Shown here piece by piece: positions 62,797 through 64,000 of a stretch of 64,000 bases of DNA. Position numbers and translations under genes: made by a program. Position 1 is the stretch's first letter, and each line of letters begins with the position of its first letter. The stretch is from Foliimonas ilicis (GTDB taxonomy: Bacteria; Pseudomonadota; Alphaproteobacteria; Rhizobiales; Rhizobiaceae), in NCBI RefSeq assembly GCF_039939195.1, contig NZ_JBDUUH010000001.1:124001-188000 (forward strand), given 5' to 3'. The notes below the pieces were generated by a model. The model had not been told where the DNA came from. It saw nothing but the letters and a program-made list of their open reading frames with translations, and made no database searches.

Positions 62797-64000
62797 TCAG
62801 CCGAATTTGCGCCGCGCATCCAGCGTCAGGCCAAGGCCGACGCTGCCGAACACATCGCCATTCACCACCGATGCCGATGGGAAAAGATCGCAGATGCTCT
62901 GGCGCAGCAGGCCGATTGCGGTGGAGCCGCCGGTGAGGAACAGCGTGGTGATGCGTTCTGCCGGCACCTGCGCATCGTGAAGCGTCTGCCCGACAACATC
63001 GACAATGCGACCGACGGCAATGGCAATCGTTTCGTCCAGTTCGGCGCGGCTCACCGGGATGTTCAGCGTCTCGTCGCTCAGGCGCACGTCGATGGTGGAA
63101 GAAGCCTGATCGGTCAGGTCGATCTTCGCTTGCTCGACCTTGCCTGCAAGTGCGTGGCCCTGCCGCTGCTGCACCACATCGATCATGCGCTCGACCAGAT
63201 CGGGCCGTTCCGCCTCATAGCGGATCTGGCGCAGATCGCTCATGGCCTTGGGCGTATAAAGCTGGTGAATGCGCTGCCATGTAGCGAGATTGACGAAGTA
63301 AGAGACCGGCAGATTGCGCTTTCCGTCGCGTGTCGGCGTGCCGTAACCCAGTTCCGGCATCAGATGGGCAACCGAAAGCAGGCGATCGAAATCCGTGCCG
63401 CCGATGTGAACGCCGCGATTTGCCAGAATATCGTCCTTGCGGTCCACTGCGCGGGCGCGCTCCGGTGAGACGCGAACAATCGAAAAGTCCGACGTGCCGC
63501 CGCCAATATCGACGATCAACGCCAGTTCCTCGCGATTGACGCTGCGCTCGTAATCGAGCGCTGCCGCAATCGGTTCGAACTGGAAGGCGATGTCCGTGAA
63601 ACCCTGCTCGCGCGCCGCCTTTTCAAGCTGGTCCTGCGCATCGCGGTCGGCATCGGCATTTTCATCGACGAAGTGCACCGGACGGCCAAGCACAACGCGC
63701 TCCACCGGCTCGCCTACATGGCTGTCGAGTCGCGCCTTCAAGTGCCCAAGAAAACCCGAAATAATCTCCGAAAACGCCATTTGGCGTGTCTTTACGCGGG
63801 TTTTTTCATGGATAAGCGACGAACCCAGGACGCTTTTCAGCGCCCGCAGCAGGCGGCCTTCGGCATTTGCGGCATAGTCCGCGATTGCGCGGCGACCGAA
63901 ATAGGTCTGATCGTCCTCGAAATTGAAGAAGATCGCGCTCGGCATCGTCACATGCTTTTCTTCAAGTGCAACGAGGCGCGGCTCACTGCCTTCCATCACG
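62797..64000 (-). CDS. Hsp70-family chaperone, YegD-like, N-terminus beyond window
   Basis: The 400 visible residues lack the first 20–40 that hold the first phosphate loop. VDIGGGTSDFSIVRV, the ATP phosphate-2 motif, FEPIAAALDYE, GVHIGGTDFDRLLS and LFLTGGSTAIGLLRQ show the actin-like ATPase fold. There is no long substrate-binding domain, as in YegD, so it is not DnaK. Role unknown; its stop is two bases after the converging gene. Confidence 0.88.
   Translation of the reverse strand, partial: VMEGSEPRLVALEEKHVTMPSAIFFNFEDDQTYFGRRAIADYAANAEGRLLRALKSVLGSSLIHEKTRVKTRQMAFSEIISGFLGHLKARLDSHVGEPVERVVLGRPVHFVDENADADRDAQDQLEKAAREQGFTDIAFQFEPIAAALDYERSVNREELALIVDIGGGTSDFSIVRVSPERARAVDRKDDILANRGVHIGGTDFDRLLSVAHLMPELGYGTPTRDGKRNLPVSYFVNLATWQRIHQLYTPKAMSDLRQIRYEAERPDLVERMIDVVQQRQGHALAGKVEQAKIDLTDQASSTIDVRLSDETLNIPVSRAELDETIAIAVGRIVDVVGQTLHDAQVPAERITTLFLTGGSTAIGLLRQSICDLFPSASVVNGDVFGSVGLGLTLDARRKFG

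Overview
The window looks like a chromosomal segment of a Brucellaceae member of the Ochrobactrum / free-living Brucella type. The evidence is the high GC content, the conserved Rhizobiales run murA–DUF2948–hisD–UPF0262–phosphatase–infA–maf–yacG, a Bru-RS-like palindromic repeat, and a succinoglycan (exo) cluster close to that of Sinorhizobium meliloti. The species is inferred from gene content, not measured.

Region 1 (1–21.4 kb) begins with the 3' end of dctA and its terminator. A nearly complete succinoglycan cluster follows: exoP-N-O-M-A-L-K (minus strand), a small coiled-coil gene, exoT, exoW-V (plus), exoU, exoX (minus), then exoY-F-Q-Z (plus). ExoY starts the repeat unit on the lipid carrier. 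ExoA/L/M/O/U/W extend it. ExoV, ExoZ and an ExoH-like protein decorate it. ExoT/Q/P/F flip, polymerise and export it, ExoK cuts it, and ExoX restrains synthesis. exoB and exoI are not in the window, the ExoH-like gene lies beyond exoP, and a PPP-type phosphatase gene sits between them.

Region 2 (21.4–30.3 kb) is a minus-strand block. It holds a DUF1365/FAD-oxidoreductase pair behind a candidate ECF sigma promoter, a four-gene set (His-rich PCuAC-like protein, ABC permease, ATPase, secreted CPFC protein) that may handle metal, an alkaline phosphatase, a lytic transglycosylase-like lipoprotein and three small unknown genes.

Region 3 (30,414–47,827) is a 17.4-kb integrated element in the 3' end of tRNA-Thr(GGU). 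It is bounded by a 27-bp direct repeat and by paired TGTAACG repeats near both ends. It encodes a tyrosine integrase, a scrambled HK97-type head and connector module (portal, fused protease-capsid, connectors, TerS, TerL), two tail-chaperone-like proteins, a tape measure, an HNH protein and an HUH-type nuclease. I see no major tail protein, tail tip, lysis gene, repressor or excisionase. A low-GC cargo block of membrane and secreted proteins, including a frameshifted pentapeptide-repeat gene, sits at the far end. This is the most unusual part of the window and may be a capsid-encoding satellite or a reduced prophage.

Region 4 (47.8–64 kb) is the host core: tRNA-Thr, the murA–yacG run, an EI24/CysZ-like protein, a PfkB kinase, an IS1-family element inside palindromic repeats, an isochorismatase-like hydrolase, maeB, mutS, a small DedA-like protein and an Hsp70/YegD-like protein cut by the window end.
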